A stretch of DNA of 64,000 bases, taken from the NCBI GenBank assembly GCA_900542945.1, contig UQPI01000001.1, positions 1 to 64,000 of the forward strand. Direction: 5' to 3'. This document shows, piece by piece, positions 1 through 8,500 of this stretch. Both the position numbers and the translations under genes were made by a program. The notes under the pieces were generated by a model. The model worked only from the letters and a program-made list of their open reading frames with translations, was not told where the DNA came from and searched no databases. Numbering within the stretch: the first letter of the stretch is position 1; each line of letters opens with the position of its first letter. This stretch comes from an uncultured Collinsella sp. (GTDB lineage: Bacteria > Actinomycetota > Coriobacteriia > Coriobacteriales > Coriobacteriaceae).

Positions 1-109
1 GCTCAGTGGGAAACTCAGCCCCCTCCGCCCCGGCCTACGGTGACTCGGCTGCACCGTGTGCTGCCGAAGGGGCTTTGCGCGATGACTAGGGCTGAAAAAG
101 AAAGTGAGT
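1..109. other. Unassigned left edge
   Basis: No start-to-stop frame with a recognisable product is visible in these bases, and I see no tRNA or rRNA structure. The stretch lies beyond the terminator of the GntR gene and may be the flank of a gene outside the window. Confidence 0.3.
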
Positions 110-145
110 GTGGGCTCCGCCGTTCGTTCGAACGGCGGAGCCCAC
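110..145 (-). terminator. Rho-independent terminator of the GntR gene
   Basis: A perfect 15-bp inverted repeat (110-124 with 131-145, arm GTGGGCTCCGCCGTT) closes on the loop CGTTCG. On the minus strand it is followed by a T-rich run (complement of 92-104). It starts 10 bases past the GntR stop codon. The plus-strand side also has a short T run, so it could act in both directions. Confidence 0.85.
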
Positions 146-154
146 GTTTTGGAT

Positions 155-937
155 TTATTGGGCTGTGGCGGTGAAGGTTGTTTTGTCGGCGGCGATGTGC
201 ACGTGCAACTTTGCCTGACCGTCGCAGCTGATGAGCACGCCTACCTCGAACGGGGTTCCCGTCTTGTCGTAAGTCGAACGCACGATGCGCATCGCCGCCT
301 TACCGGTGTTCTGTCCCAAAAGGCGCGCCTCATGCTTGTCGAGGTTGACCGTCTCGTAGACGGCATCGACGCTTGCGGGCAGGATGCCGGTCTTTTCCGC
401 GATGTAGGCGTAGAGCGAGCCATCCACGTCTTTGCGTGTGAGCTCGGGGCAAAGTGACACGGGGATATAGACGTAGTTGAGCTCCATGGGTTTGTCGTTG
501 GCGAGACGCAGGCGGCGAATCTCCCAGACGGGTGTCCCTTCGGGCACTTTGAGCCCGGAGGCGATGCCGCGGACGGCCGGTATGCTTGAAAAGGCGAGAA
601 TCTGTGAGCTCGGAACCCGTCCCGCTTCGCGCATCCGCGCGCTGAAATTCAGGGCCAGGTCGATGCCGGGCGCTGAGGTTTGGGGCTTGATGAACGTGCC
701 CTGCCCGCGTTTGCGCACCACGCGCCCCTCGATGACGAGATCTTGGAAGCAACGGCGCACGGTCGCGCGCGATAACTCCAGCCGCTCACAGATTTCGAGC
801 TCGCGTGGCAGCGGCGTCTTGGTGTCGAACGCCTGGCTGGCGATAAGCAGGGCGATTCGATGTTTAAGTTGGACATAGAGCGGCGTATCACCGCTGCGAT
901 CGAAGGGTTCGGAGGCGAGAAACGAGATCATGTCCAT
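155..937 (-). CDS. GntR-family transcriptional regulator with UTRA domain
   Basis: A 260-residue regulator. The N-terminal winged helix-turn-helix shows the GntR pattern (PLYVQLKHRIALLI, then RATVRRCFQDLVIEGRV and the wing motif RKRGQGTFI). The remaining ~170 residues fit a UTRA/HutC effector domain, which in this family binds sugars or sugar phosphates. I chose the ATG at 937 because GGAGG stands about 7-10 bases before it; the longer frame from 970 has no ribosome-binding site. It is transcribed away from a mannose-family PTS operon with 308 bases between them, so it probably controls that operon and itself. The inducer cannot be read from the sequence. Confidence 0.85.
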   Translation of the reverse strand: MDMISFLASEPFDRSGDTPLYVQLKHRIALLIASQAFDTKTPLPRELEICERLELSRATVRRCFQDLVIEGRVVRKRGQGTFIKPQTSAPGIDLALNFSARMREAGRVPSSQILAFSSIPAVRGIASGLKVPEGTPVWEIRRLRLANDKPMELNYVYIPVSLCPELTRKDVDGSLYAYIAEKTGILPASVDAVYETVNLDKHEARLLGQNTGKAAMRIVRSTYDKTGTPFEVGVLISCDGQAKLHVHIAADKTTFTATAQ

Positions 938-1245
938 GGGGTACCTCCATGTCGTGAGCATACGTGACATGGTCTGACACTGCGGGACAAACCGGTGATG
1001 TCAGGCCCGATTCTTGTCGGTATGTATGGTACATAAGGAACATAAAACATTTACCAGGCAATCTACCTGCTATTTTAAAAATAATTGGAAGAAAAAATAA
1101 TTTAGGCACAAAAATAGTTGCTACCGTTAACCGATGAATAGTTGCCGTTCGCAACTATTTTCTTGTACCGAACATGCCCCGGCGCAACAATAATCTCGGC
1201 AAAAAGCAAAGCCGTGCGACACACGGCAGGTCGAGAGGAGACCGC
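938..1245. promoter_or_regulatory. Divergent control region, GntR gene / PTS operon
   Basis: This 308-base gap holds a perfect inverted repeat, TATGTA-TGG-TACATA at 1021-1035, shaped like a GntR-type operator. It also holds three copies of AATAGTTGC (1113-1121, 1137-1145 and inverted at 1151-1159) that can form two competing hairpins. The bases are AT-rich from 1070 to 1130, unlike the neighbouring genes. Operator function is inferred from symmetry and position only. Confidence 0.55.
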
Positions 1246-1680
1246 ATGCGGTATCTGGTAATGGTCAGTCACGGAACGCTCGCTCCCGGACTGCACAGTG
1301 TCCTCAAGATGCTCGGCAATGACGCCCCGAACATCTTGTCGACGAGTCTCGTGGACGGCATGGGCGCTGACGAATATGTCGAGAACGTCAAGGCGATGGT
1401 CGCTCCCGTTACCGCCGATGACGAGGTTGTCCTGCTCGGTGACATCCTGGGCGGATCGCCGCTCACCAATGCTATGAACACGATGGCCGAGAAGGGCTTG
1501 CTCGCCCACACCATTGCCTTCGGCGGTATGAATCTGCCCATGGCTATGACCGCCATGATGGGGCTTGCTACCATGGACCTGGATTCCCTCAAGCAGATGA
1601 TGCTGCAGGAGGGCAAGAACGGTATGTCCGAGCTCGTTGTCCCGACCGATGACGCCGACGACGAGGACGACGACATCTAG
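1246..1680 (+). CDS. PTS mannose-family EIIA component
   Basis: A 144-residue EIIA of the mannose/fructose/sorbose family. It accepts phosphate from HPr on the N-terminal histidine (His9 in MVSHG) and passes it to EIIB. Motifs of the fold are visible: LLGDILGGSPLTNAM and the glycine-rich GGMNLPM. The ATG at 1246 is preferred over the upstream in-frame 1174 start because GAGAGGAG lies just before it and the family starts a few residues ahead of the SHG motif. It is the first gene of the IIA-IIB-IIC-IID operon. The protein ends in a very acidic tail (DDADDEDDDI), an unusual extension also seen at the end of the EIIC protein of this operon. Confidence 0.93.
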   Translation: MRYLVMVSHGTLAPGLHSVLKMLGNDAPNILSTSLVDGMGADEYVENVKAMVAPVTADDEVVLLGDILGGSPLTNAMNTMAEKGLLAHTIAFGGMNLPMAMTAMMGLATMDLDSLKQMMLQEGKNGMSELVVPTDDADDEDDDI

Positions 1681-1763
1681 GCCGCACCAAGGTTTCATCT
1701 AGCTGCAAACGTTAGGAAGAAGAGGCCGCGACCGCAGGCCTCATGAAGGAAAGGGGAGAACGT

Positions 1764-2252
1764 ATGATTTCGTTCATCCGTATTGACGACCGTATGATCC
1801 ATGGACAGACCGTTACCCGTTGGGCCCTCGAGTATCCCTGCGACGGTCTTATCGCCGTCAACGACGCCGCGGCGTCCAACCCCGTGCTCAAGGAGGCCTA
1901 CAAGAGTGCCTCGGGCAAGAAGACGTTCGTGTGGACCAAGGAGCACTTCAAGGAGGTCTCCGAGAAGGTTCTCAAGTCCAACACCAAGTACTTCCTGATC
2001 ACTAAGAACCCGCTCGACATGAAGGAGCTTCTCGTCGATTTTGGCTTTAAGCCCGGCATGGACCGCATCATCGTCGGTCCCTGCAACGATCGTCCCGGCA
2101 CCACCAAGCTCGGCAACAACCAGTCGATCACGCAAGAAGAGGCCCAGGCGCTCGAGGATCTCACCAACGCCGGCTACACGGTCGAGTTCGCCCTTATCAA
2201 GGAGAAATCCATTGGTGAGTGGCCAAACTTCCGCGGTCAGTTTGGCTTCTAG
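1764..2252 (+). CDS. PTS mannose/sorbose-family EIIB component
   Basis: A 162-residue cytoplasmic EIIB. The N-terminal signature FIRIDDRMIHGQ carries the phosphorylated histidine (His13). The body (LITKNPLDMKELLVDFGF, then VGPCNDRPGTTKLGNNQSIT) is typical of the sorbose-type IIB fold. The ATG at 1764 follows GAAAGGGGAGAACGT, a good ribosome-binding site, and removes seven residues from the longest frame. The gene lies 83 bases after EIIA and 71 bases before EIIC. Substrate specificity within the mannose family cannot be set from sequence alone. Confidence 0.93.
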   Translation: MISFIRIDDRMIHGQTVTRWALEYPCDGLIAVNDAAASNPVLKEAYKSASGKKTFVWTKEHFKEVSEKVLKSNTKYFLITKNPLDMKELLVDFGFKPGMDRIIVGPCNDRPGTTKLGNNQSITQEEAQALEDLTNAGYTVEFALIKEKSIGEWPNFRGQFGF

Positions 2253-2323
2253 TTAGGCGCCAGCCGCATTTTGGTACCTACAGCCCTGGGGAAAGGGGCT
2301 GAGGAATAAAGAAAGGGGAAAGC

Positions 2324-3181
2324 ATGGCAATCAATGCATTCCAAGCCGCGCTGTTCGGCCTGTTCGCCTGCCTGGCATCACTGCCTGGCATGGGTGGCAC
2401 GACGATCGGCAACTACACTCTGGGTCGTCCTCTGGTCGCCGGCCTCATCGTCGGCATCATCATGGGCGATATGCAGACGGGCATCCTCGTCGGCGCTGCC
2501 ATCCAGGTTGTCTACATCGCTCTCGTGACCCCCGGCGGAACCGTCTCCGCCGACGTCCGCGCCGTGTCCTATATCGGCATCCCGCTGGCGATCCTCGCCA
2601 TCAAGAACTCGGGCATCGATCCCGCTTCCGCTGAGGCTGCCGGCATGGCCGCATCCCTCGGTGCCGCCGTCGGCACGCTCGGCACTGTGCTCTTCTATGG
2701 CACCGCCACCATCAACCTGGTGTGGCAGGGCATGGGCTGGAAGTGGCTCGAGAAGGGCGATCTCCACAAGCTCTACCTGGTCAACAACGTTCTGCCTTGG
2801 ATCGGTCACATTGTCTGCTCGTTCCTCCCGACGTTCATCATCACCATGGGCGGCACCGCCATGGTCGACCTCATGAAGACCTACATGCCCATGGACGGCA
2901 TCGCGATGAAGACGCTGTTCACCGTCGGCTCGCTGCTTCCGACCGTCGGTATCGCCATCCTGCTCAAGCAGGTCATCTCTAAGCCCACGGACTTCCTGAC
3001 GTTCTTCTTCGGCTTCACCCTGTCCGCTGTTATGGGCTGCAACCTGATCGCCGCTGCCGGCATCGGCTGCTTCTTCGCCCTGATCAACTATGAGATCGCT
3101 TCGCTCAAGATCGACCTCGCAAACGCTCCCAAGGCAGCTATCGCCTCGGGCTCCGATGATGAGGAAGAGGAGGACATCTAA
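2324..3181 (+). CDS. PTS mannose-family EIIC membrane component
   Basis: A 285-residue integral membrane protein of the ManY/EIIC type, which forms the sugar channel with EIID. It begins with a hydrophobic helix (AALFGLFACLASLPGMGG) and continues with several others, including GLIVGIIMGDMQTGILVGAA and VVYIALVTPGGTVSADVRA, hallmarks of the family. The start follows GAAAGGGGAAAGC. The stop codon TAA shares its last A with the ATG of EIID (TAATG), suggesting coupled translation. The C-terminus is strongly acidic (SDDEEEEDI). Confidence 0.93.
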   Translation: MAINAFQAALFGLFACLASLPGMGGTTIGNYTLGRPLVAGLIVGIIMGDMQTGILVGAAIQVVYIALVTPGGTVSADVRAVSYIGIPLAILAIKNSGIDPASAEAAGMAASLGAAVGTLGTVLFYGTATINLVWQGMGWKWLEKGDLHKLYLVNNVLPWIGHIVCSFLPTFIITMGGTAMVDLMKTYMPMDGIAMKTLFTVGSLLPTVGIAILLKQVISKPTDFLTFFFGFTLSAVMGCNLIAAAGIGCFFALINYEIASLKIDLANAPKAAIASGSDDEEEEDI

Positions 3182-4008
3182 TGGCAGAGAAGAAAAAGCT
3201 CTCTAAGAAAACGCTTGCCAAGTCGTTCCGTAACTGGTCCTATGGCAACCTGACCTGCTTCTCGCAGGAGCACATGCAGACCTTCGGTTACCTGTGCGCC
3301 ATGCTTCCGATCGTCGAAGAGCTCTACGACACGCCCGAGGAGCAGAAGCAGGCCCTTCAGACCTACTCCGCGTTCTTCAACACCGAGCCGCAGATCGGAA
3401 CCATGATTGTCGGCGTCACCGCCGGCCTCGAGGAGGCTCGCGCAAACGGCGAGGCCATCGACGACGACGCCATCAACGGCATCCGCGCCGGCCTCATGGG
3501 CCCGCTCGCCGGCCTTGGCGACTCGCTGATCGTCGGCACCCTGATCCCGATCCTGCTCGGTATCGCCCTCGGTCTCTCGACCGGCGGCTCCCCGCTCGGC
3601 GCTATCTTCTATATCGTCGTGTGGAACCTGCTCATGTTCCTTGGCATGCGCTTTGCCTACAACCAGGGCTATGAGCTCGGCGGCAAGGCGGTTGAGGCCC
3701 TCGTCGGCCCCAAGGCCAAGGCTCTTCGCGATTCCATCGTGATGGTCGGTACCATGGTCATCGGTGCAGTCGGTGCTACCTGGGTCTCCATCACCTGCAG
3801 TCCCAACCTGGTGCTGCCCGGCGGCGGCAAGTTCCAGGACACGCTCGACGGAATCTATCCGCACCTGCTGCCCATGATCTTCATCATCTTCTGCTGGTAC
3901 ATGATGACCAAGAAGAAGGTCAACCCCATCGTCATGATGCTGATCCTCGTTGTGATCGCATTTGTGGGCGTTGTTATTGGCTTCTTCGACCCGGCGCTGA
4001 GCTACTAG
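3181..4008 (+). CDS. PTS mannose-family EIID membrane component
   Basis: A 275-residue ManZ/EIID protein, partner of EIIC in the membrane. Family features: an N-terminal cytoplasmic part with NLTCFSQEHMQTFGY, the central ANGEAIDDDAINGIRAGLMG and PLAGLGDSLI, then C-terminal hydrophobic helices ending near residue 272. It starts inside the EIIC stop codon. It is the last gene of the PTS operon, followed by a strong terminator. Confidence 0.93.
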   Translation: MAEKKKLSKKTLAKSFRNWSYGNLTCFSQEHMQTFGYLCAMLPIVEELYDTPEEQKQALQTYSAFFNTEPQIGTMIVGVTAGLEEARANGEAIDDDAINGIRAGLMGPLAGLGDSLIVGTLIPILLGIALGLSTGGSPLGAIFYIVVWNLLMFLGMRFAYNQGYELGGKAVEALVGPKAKALRDSIVMVGTMVIGAVGATWVSITCSPNLVLPGGGKFQDTLDGIYPHLLPMIFIIFCWYMMTKKKVNPIVMMLILVVIAFVGVVIGFFDPALSY

Positions 4009-4030
4009 TCATCATCCTTTGACCCCCTGT

Positions 4031-4066
4031 AAGGCCGTGCGGCCTCAACCGCACGGCCTTCTGATT
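4031..4066 (+). terminator. Terminator of the PTS operon
   Basis: A perfect 12-bp stem (AAGGCCGTGCGG at 4031-4042 with 4049-4060) has a six-base loop and is followed by CTGATTTT. It begins 22 bases after the EIID stop. Confidence 0.85.
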
Positions 4067-4204
4067 TTACGCCGCCCTTCAAGGGCAATATGGCCAGCGA
4101 CCTCCATCGCCTATACGACACCCGCTATATTGCTCTTGAAAGATGACGTATTCGAAAAACGATGCGCTTGCACATGATGCACGCTTTGCACGAGGAGGAC
4201 CCAT

Positions 4205-4531
4205 ATGCACGAGAAACACGGACACGACCTTTCGCGCGACGACTTGATCCGCGAGGCAAAGATGCAGACCGATGCTATTCAGCGGCTCAACGTTTGGCTG
4301 CGCCTGGGCTATTCGCTCGTGGCGATTGGCTTTTTGGTGGGGATGTGGGGTATGCAGGGCGGCCCCGGCTGGGGCGTCCCCGCGGGCATCGTGTGCCTGG
4401 TGGTGGGCACTCCGCTTTCGATTGTGCTTAAGGTTGGCACGACCAACGCCAAAAAGAATGTCGAGCGCATGCTCGAGGCCGCGGGTATCGACGTTGAGGA
4501 GCTTATGCGACGCAAGAAGGACGAGCAATAG
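4205..4531 (+). CDS. Small two-helix membrane protein of unknown function
   Basis: A 108-residue protein I do not recognise. The N-terminal ~30 residues are charged (RDDLIREAKMQTDAIQRLN). Two membrane helices follow (LGYSLVAIGFLVGMWGM and GVPAGIVCLVVGTPLSIVL), separated by a Gly-rich turn. A charged C-terminal tail (KNVERMLEAAGIDVEELMRR) ends KKDEQ. The start has a good ribosome-binding site (GAGGAGGACCCAT). It is monocistronic, between the PTS terminator and the MarR gene. Base composition matches its neighbours, so it is probably a real gene of the lineage. Confidence 0.65.
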   Translation: MHEKHGHDLSRDDLIREAKMQTDAIQRLNVWLRLGYSLVAIGFLVGMWGMQGGPGWGVPAGIVCLVVGTPLSIVLKVGTTNAKKNVERMLEAAGIDVEELMRRKKDEQ

Positions 4532-4599
4532 ACTTCTGCGTTGGGGTATCATAAATAATTGTTGCGAATGTTAACTAATGTACGGCAAATGACGGTTTT

Positions 4600-5076
4600 A
4601 TGGCCCTTCTAGAGTTGCAAAGGACAATATCCCCAGTGGATTACGATGACGTCGCTCGAAAACTGATTGTGTACTCACGTTCCCTTGCCAAGGGATCCTT
4701 GAGTGCTGCCGGCGGCGCCAGTGTGGGCGAGGCACCGGTTTTACAGTATCTATCGGGTATTGACGGTGATGTCATTCCCTCCGAGATTGCCAAGAAGCTG
4801 AAATTCTCCCGTGCGCGCATGTCGCATATCTTGGATTCACTCGAGAGCAAGGGTTACGTTCAGCGCAGGACCGATCCAAACGATCGTCGGCGTGTGCTGG
4901 TGAGCATTACCGAGGAAGGCCGTGATTTCGCGGCGAAAAAAAATGCCGAGAGTGTGGCATCGCTCTCGAAACAACTCTCAGCGCTCGGCGAGCACGATGC
5001 CCAGGAGCTCGTGCGCATCCTGAATAAAGCCTACAGCCTTACCTATGATGCCGACGACTACCTGGACAATCTATAA
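4600..5076 (+). CDS. MarR-family transcriptional regulator
   Basis: A 158-residue winged helix-turn-helix protein of the MarR type. The recognition helix region reads PSEIAKKLKFSRARMSHILDSLESKGYV, followed by the wing RRTDPNDRRRVLVSITEEG, the standard MarR pattern. The C-terminal helices would mediate dimerisation. No ribosome-binding site precedes the ATG at 4600, so the message may be leaderless or the start may differ. It stands 515 bases upstream of the GH31 gene on the same strand, so control of that gene is possible but unproven. Confidence 0.85.
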   Translation: MALLELQRTISPVDYDDVARKLIVYSRSLAKGSLSAAGGASVGEAPVLQYLSGIDGDVIPSEIAKKLKFSRARMSHILDSLESKGYVQRRTDPNDRRRVLVSITEEGRDFAAKKNAESVASLSKQLSALGEHDAQELVRILNKAYSLTYDADDYLDNL

Positions 5077-5590
5077 GGATGAAGGCAGACATTTAGGTGC
5101 ATCATGAAATGCATCCGGTGCAATTGTGCCCATCAGCCACCGTCAACATCTCATTCCAAACCAAATCAGCCAACGTACGTCATAACAATCCCCGGTAGGT
5201 CGCAGGGCGGCGGTCGAGCTTTTCTCTCGGGAAACTTCGCGAAGCCCAGTTCCCGAGGGAAAGGTATGGTCTGTGTAATACCAGATAAACAGTACATTTT
5301 TGCTAGATTGGTATTTGACTGAAGAACCAATTGGTATGGCTTATTAAGCCCACCTTGCCGTTGACGCTTATTTTACTGCCGCTGGGAGAATTCCGAACTT
5401 GGGTGCGCAAGTGCTCCCATATGTTGATATGACCTAGTAGGTGGCTATCTGGTTACTACCAGTTGGCCCCTTGGTAACGGGTGGCCCCCATTGTGCGGAA
5501 TGTACCGAACATCTCCGTTTGATACGTTTTCCCATGCTGCCGGGGGGGGGCGTCCTCGGCACCTCAGCATGTCGGAAGAAAGGAGACCAG
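5077..5590. promoter_or_regulatory. Long leader upstream of the GH31 gene
   Basis: This 514-base gap has no convincing gene. It contains a stem-loop at 5221-5262 (arms TTTCTCTCGGGAA and TTCCCGAGGGAAA around TTCGCGAA). It also has a 10-base palindrome ACCAATTGGT at 5326-5335, with a second ATTGGTAT half-like copy at 5307-5314. A run of nine G lies at 5542-5550, 40 bases before the GH31 start codon. Confidence 0.45.
5542..5550 (+). repeat. Homopolymer tract of nine G
   Basis: Nine consecutive G lie in the leader of the GH31 gene. Tracts of this length are prone to slippage in many bacteria and can change promoter spacing or leader structure. That this one varies is inference. Confidence 0.5.
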
Positions 5591-8500
5591 ATGCGCAGGA
5601 ATTCCATTTTTACGAAACGGTGGGTGAAGGGAAGCGCGGTCCTCGTTGCCACTGCAGCGACGCTCGTGTTTGCCAATCCCCAGCAGGCGATTGCCACGCC
5701 ACTCAAGGGCGTCGACTCGGCGACCGTGTCCCAGTCTGCCTCGAATGTCGTCGACATCGATTTCGCTGACGGCATCAAGGGCCGTATTACGTTCCTCGAG
5801 GACGGTATTTTCCGTTATAACGTCGACCCCAAGGGTGAGTTTTCCGAGTACGCCACGCCGCGCAGTAAGTCCCACACGGCTAAGATCCAGGCTCAGCCCG
5901 ATACCTCGGACACCTACAGCAAGCCGAGTGCGACGGTTGCCGACAAGGGCGACACTATCGAGATCACCGGCGGAAAGGCGACCGTGATCCTGGACAAGGC
6001 GACTGGCAAGATGAGTATCAAGTCAGGCGACCGTGTCGTGGTTTCCGAGTCCGCGTCCCTCGACCTTGATAAGAAGGGTACCGTCCAGACGCTCGCCAAG
6101 GAGAAGTCCGAGAACTTCTTTGGCGGCGGCACCCAGAACGGACGCTTCCTGCACACCAACCAGACCATCGCCATCTCCAACACGAACAACTGGACCGATG
6201 GCGGCGTTGCCTCGCCCAACCCGTTTTATTGGACGAGTGACGGCTACGGCGTACTCCGAAACACGTTTGCAGAGGGTTCCTACGACTTCGGTTCCACGGA
6301 CTCATCGACGGTCACGACTTTGCACAGCGAGAATGAGTTTGATGCCTACTACTTCGTGGCGACCAACGAGGGCGCTTCGAACGTGGCAACCGAGATGCTG
6401 CGGGACTACTACAAGGTGACCGGTAACCCGGTACTGCTGCCCGAGTACGGGTTCTACCTTGGTCATCTTAATGCCTATAACCGTGACGGCTGGTCAACGA
6501 CCTCGGGTCAAAAGAAGTGGGAGACCAAGGGCAGCAAGTCCTCGAGCGAGAAGGGCGACGTTAAGTACGAGTCTGGCATGTCGACGGGCTACAAGCTCGA
6601 CGGCACACTTGCGGCCGAGACGCTCAACGGTGAGGGCCCTACGGTTGATACCGAGAACATGAAAGCGACCGATTTCGACCGCCAGTTCTCTGCTCGTCAG
6701 GTTATCGATGACTACGAGGACAACGACATGCCGCTCGGTTGGTTCCTGCCGAACGACGGCTACGGCGCCGGCTATGGCCAGAACGGTTACTACAAGACCG
6801 GCGGCGTCAACTCCGACGGAACGAGCTCGGCTGACCGTCTTAACGCTGTGCGTGCCAATGTCGACAACCTTAAGAAGTTCACCGAGTATGCCAACTCCAA
6901 GGGTGTGAGCACGGGCTTGTGGACCCAGTCCAACCTTGAGCCCGACAGCAACTCCGAGACCCCGTGGCACCTGCTTCGCGACTTCGACGCCGAGGTCAAG
7001 ACGGGAGGCATCTCTACCCTTAAGACCGACGTCGCCTGGGTTGGATCTGGCTACTCCTTTGGTCTTAATGGCATCAAGACAGCTTATGACACGGTGACGA
7101 CCGGCGCCAACAAGCGCCCCAACATCATCACACTCGATGGTTGGGCCGGCACGCAGCGCTTTGGCGGCATTTGGACCGGCGACCAGTATGGCGGTAACTG
7201 GGAGTACATTCGCTTCCATATCCCCACGTATATCGGTCAGAGTCTTTCAGGCAACCCCAACATCGGCTCCGACATGGACGGCATCTTTGGCGGCGACCCC
7301 ATCATCTCTGCGCGTGACTACCAGTGGAAGACGTTCACGCCCTCTATGCTCGACATGGACGGTTGGGGCACCTACCGCAAATCGCCCATGACACACGGCG
7401 ATCCCTACACAGGCATCTCGCGCTTCTACCTCAAGCTCAAGGCGCAGCTCATGCCCTATATCTACACGAGCGCGGCCTCGGCGGCCAACATCGACACGGG
7501 TAACGGCGATGCCGGCCTGCCCATGATCCGCGCCATGCTGCTTTCCGACAACTCCGAGTACGCCGCAAGCACTTCGACGCAGTACCAGTATATGTTCGGT
7601 GAGAACTTCCTAGTGGCACCGGTGTATCAGGATACCCAGGCAGACGAGAACGGCAACGACATTCGCAATGGGATTTACCTCCCCAACTACGGCACCGACG
7701 AGAATCCCACCATCTGGATCGATTACTTCTCGGGTAAGCAGTATCGCGGCGGCCAGGTTCTCAACAACTACGAGGCTCCGCTTTGGAAGCTGCCGCTGTT
7801 TGCGAAGGCCAACGCTATCGTGCCGATGTACGCCGAGAACAACAACCCCGAGGCCGTGAGCGACACCAACACCAAGGGTACCGACCGCAGCCAGCGTATC
7901 GTCGAGTTCTTCGCCACCGAGGGCGACGGCACCTTTACGCAGTACGAGGACGACGGCTCCTCCATCGAGAACAACACGACTGAGGACGATTCCTACGGTA
8001 CGATCGACAATATCTCCTACGGTGAGCATGTGAGCACCGTCTACAGATCCAAGGCCGCAGGCGGCACCGCGACCTTCACCGCCGAAGCCTCGCAGGGTGG
8101 CTACAACGGCTACGACTCCAATCGCACCACGACCTTCGTGGCCAACGTGTCCGCCAAGCCCATGAGCGTCGTCGCCAAGAACGGCGGATCCGCGCTCAAC
8201 GTGGTTGAGGTCGACTCGCAGGAGACCTTTGACACCGCGACCCCCGAGGCCGGCCAGGCGGTCTACTTCTACAGCGAGACCCCTAACCTCAACCACTACG
8301 GCAGCGATGTGGACGGCACCGAGGCCGAGCGGGGCGAGAGCTTTAACAACACCAAGATCACCACGAACCCCAAGGTCTACGTCAAGTTCGCGAAGACCGA
8401 TGTTGCTGCGGCGGCGCAGACGCTCGAGCTGGGCGGTTTCGTGAACGCCGACGCCACGCTCACAGCCGATCGCCTCAACGAGAACCTCTCCGCACCCACG

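Noticed and set aside
5104..5322. 72-codon open frame between the MarR and GH31 genes
   Set aside because: No ribosome-binding site, no recognisable motif, and it runs through the stem-loop at 5221-5262; it looks like leader DNA.
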